Shown here piece after piece: positions 20,571-21,530 of a stretch of DNA of 21,530 bases. Every line of letters begins with the position of its first letter. Within the stretch, counting starts at the first letter, position 1. Under the pieces are notes generated by a model. That model had not been told where the DNA came from, did no database searches, and worked only from the letters and a program-made list of their open reading frames with translations. Both the position numbers and the translations under genes were made by a program. Source of the stretch: Metamycoplasma auris (lineage in GTDB: Bacteria > Bacillota_I > Bacilli_A > Mycoplasmatales > Metamycoplasmataceae); assembly GCF_003253435.1 (NCBI RefSeq), contig NZ_QKUB01000010.1, positions 1 through 21,530 on the forward strand, written 5' to 3'.

Positions 20571-21518
20571 ATGTTTTTTGCAGGCATAAGTGAAAATTTC
20601 AATTTAACCTTATTTCTTAATTTGCTAATTTATATTCTTATCATTATTTCACTTCCTTTAGTTATGCTTGGTATTTTTGCATTATTCAAAAATAAATCAA
20701 CTAAAAAAGTAAATGGGAATGCATTAGTATATATGTATTCATTTTCTACTGGAATGTTTCTTATGATTGGAACATTTGGATTTATGCGTGAAGGATATGA
20801 AATTGCAAAGGTCTTTACGCATGCATATTTAAATAGTGAAACATATTCTGAAATTGGACGTACAGCAATTTTATCTGCAATTATGGGTATTAGTTCATTA
20901 ATTGGTCTTGCAATTGCAATTGGAGGAAGATATATTTTTATAAGAGCAAGTAAGATTGATCCACATAAAGAACATTCAGAACACAGTCACTCCGATCACT
21001 TGATTTCATTTAAAGATATTGATAATCCTAAAGCCGCTTGATTGGCAATTATAATGCTTTTAAGTCACAGAATTGTAGATGGTTTCTTTATTGGATATGC
21101 AATCTTTAGAATTGTATGAGCAGGTAATACATTTTCAAGTTCAATTATTTTACTTATTACATTTACAATTCATATTCTAATTGAAATGGCAATTGTTTAC
21201 TTTAGACAAATCCAATATGGAGAAAAGAAATCCAAAGCAATTTTGTATAACTTTTTAACATTCCTACTAATAATTCCTTTTATCTTTGCAGGTGCTTTCA
21301 GCGGTGTTTATATAAGTACGAATCTATCCTGAATTCAATCATCACTATTAACAATGGGTGGTGCAATTATTGTTTTCACTTCAATTTTTGAATTAGTTCC
21401 TGAATTTATTCATATTAGAAATAAGGATATTAAAACACTATATATAACATTGGCAGTCTTTGCTTTATCAATCGCATTCACAATCATTTTGTTGAGTTTT
21501 CACACTCATCAATATTAA
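20571..21518 (+). CDS. ZIP-family divalent metal transporter
   Basis: A 315-residue membrane protein with about eight helices. The ZIP signature is visible: a variable cytoplasmic-type loop rich in His (DPHKEHSEHSHSDH, residues 130-143) between TM3 and TM4. The TM4 metal-site motif is HRIVDGFFIG (H166, D170, where most ZIPs have Glu) and TM5 has HILIEMAIV (H201, E205). Another acidic/His cluster, FELVPEFIH, is at 273-281. This predicts uptake of zinc or another divalent cation; the exact metal cannot be told. Two or three TGA codons are Trp. AAAGGAGGTG lies 10 bases before the ATG. The stop codon is followed at once by a 14-A run at the window end. Confidence 0.88.
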
Positions 21519-21530
21519 AAAAAAAAAAAA
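21517..21530. other. poly-A run at the window end
   Basis: Fourteen consecutive A, the first two of which complete the TAA stop of the ZIP gene. The sequence ends within this run, so its true length is unknown. Confidence 0.9.

Overview
The window is AT-rich DNA from a mollicute, most likely of the Mycoplasma hominis / Metamycoplasma cluster. UGA must be read as tryptophan (genetic code 4): almost every protein-coding gene is interrupted by in-frame TGA but becomes one full-length, family-typical protein when TGA is read as Trp. The 23S rRNA carries A at E. coli position 2057 and U at 2610, a pair known from intrinsically erythromycin-resistant M. hominis. The placement near M. hominis is an inference from this pair and the gene set. 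The window starts inside 23S rRNA and ends in a 14-A run directly after a stop codon, so it looks like a contig broken at a repeated rRNA gene and at a homopolymer.

Layout. 1-1452 is the 3' half of 23S rRNA with a strong terminator at 1504-1548 and no 5S gene behind it. 1729-1917 (minus) is a decayed stub of a UvrD/AAA-type helicase. 2029-2841 and 2890-3732 are tandem paralogues, each with an HNH-like His/Asn signature and a C-terminal membrane anchor; the second copy has lost two of the histidines. They are followed by a ten-unit AAAT microsatellite, a terminator, and a 700-base region with two possible very small membrane-active or membrane proteins. 4459-13433 is a complete oligopeptide ABC importer operon, oppABCDF, with overlapping or tightly spaced genes and a terminator with a UUCG loop. 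Then come a small three-helix membrane protein and triosephosphate isomerase (tpiA).

A bidirectional terminator separates tpiA from the convergent minus-strand set truB-cof-ribF (tRNA pseudouridine synthase, HAD phosphatase, FAD synthetase with an eroded riboflavin kinase domain). Farther right on the minus strand are two overlapping lipoprotein genes of unknown function. They are transcribed divergently from a ZIP-family metal transporter that ends the window.

Functionally the window is dominated by import: peptides as the amino-acid source (Opp), a divalent metal (ZIP), and surface lipoproteins. Candidates for undescribed biology are the HNH-like membrane-anchored tandem pair with the adjoining small ORFs (2029-4115), and the divergent ZIP / His-rich lipoprotein locus. 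No CRISPR array, tRNA, intact transposon or phage gene was found.
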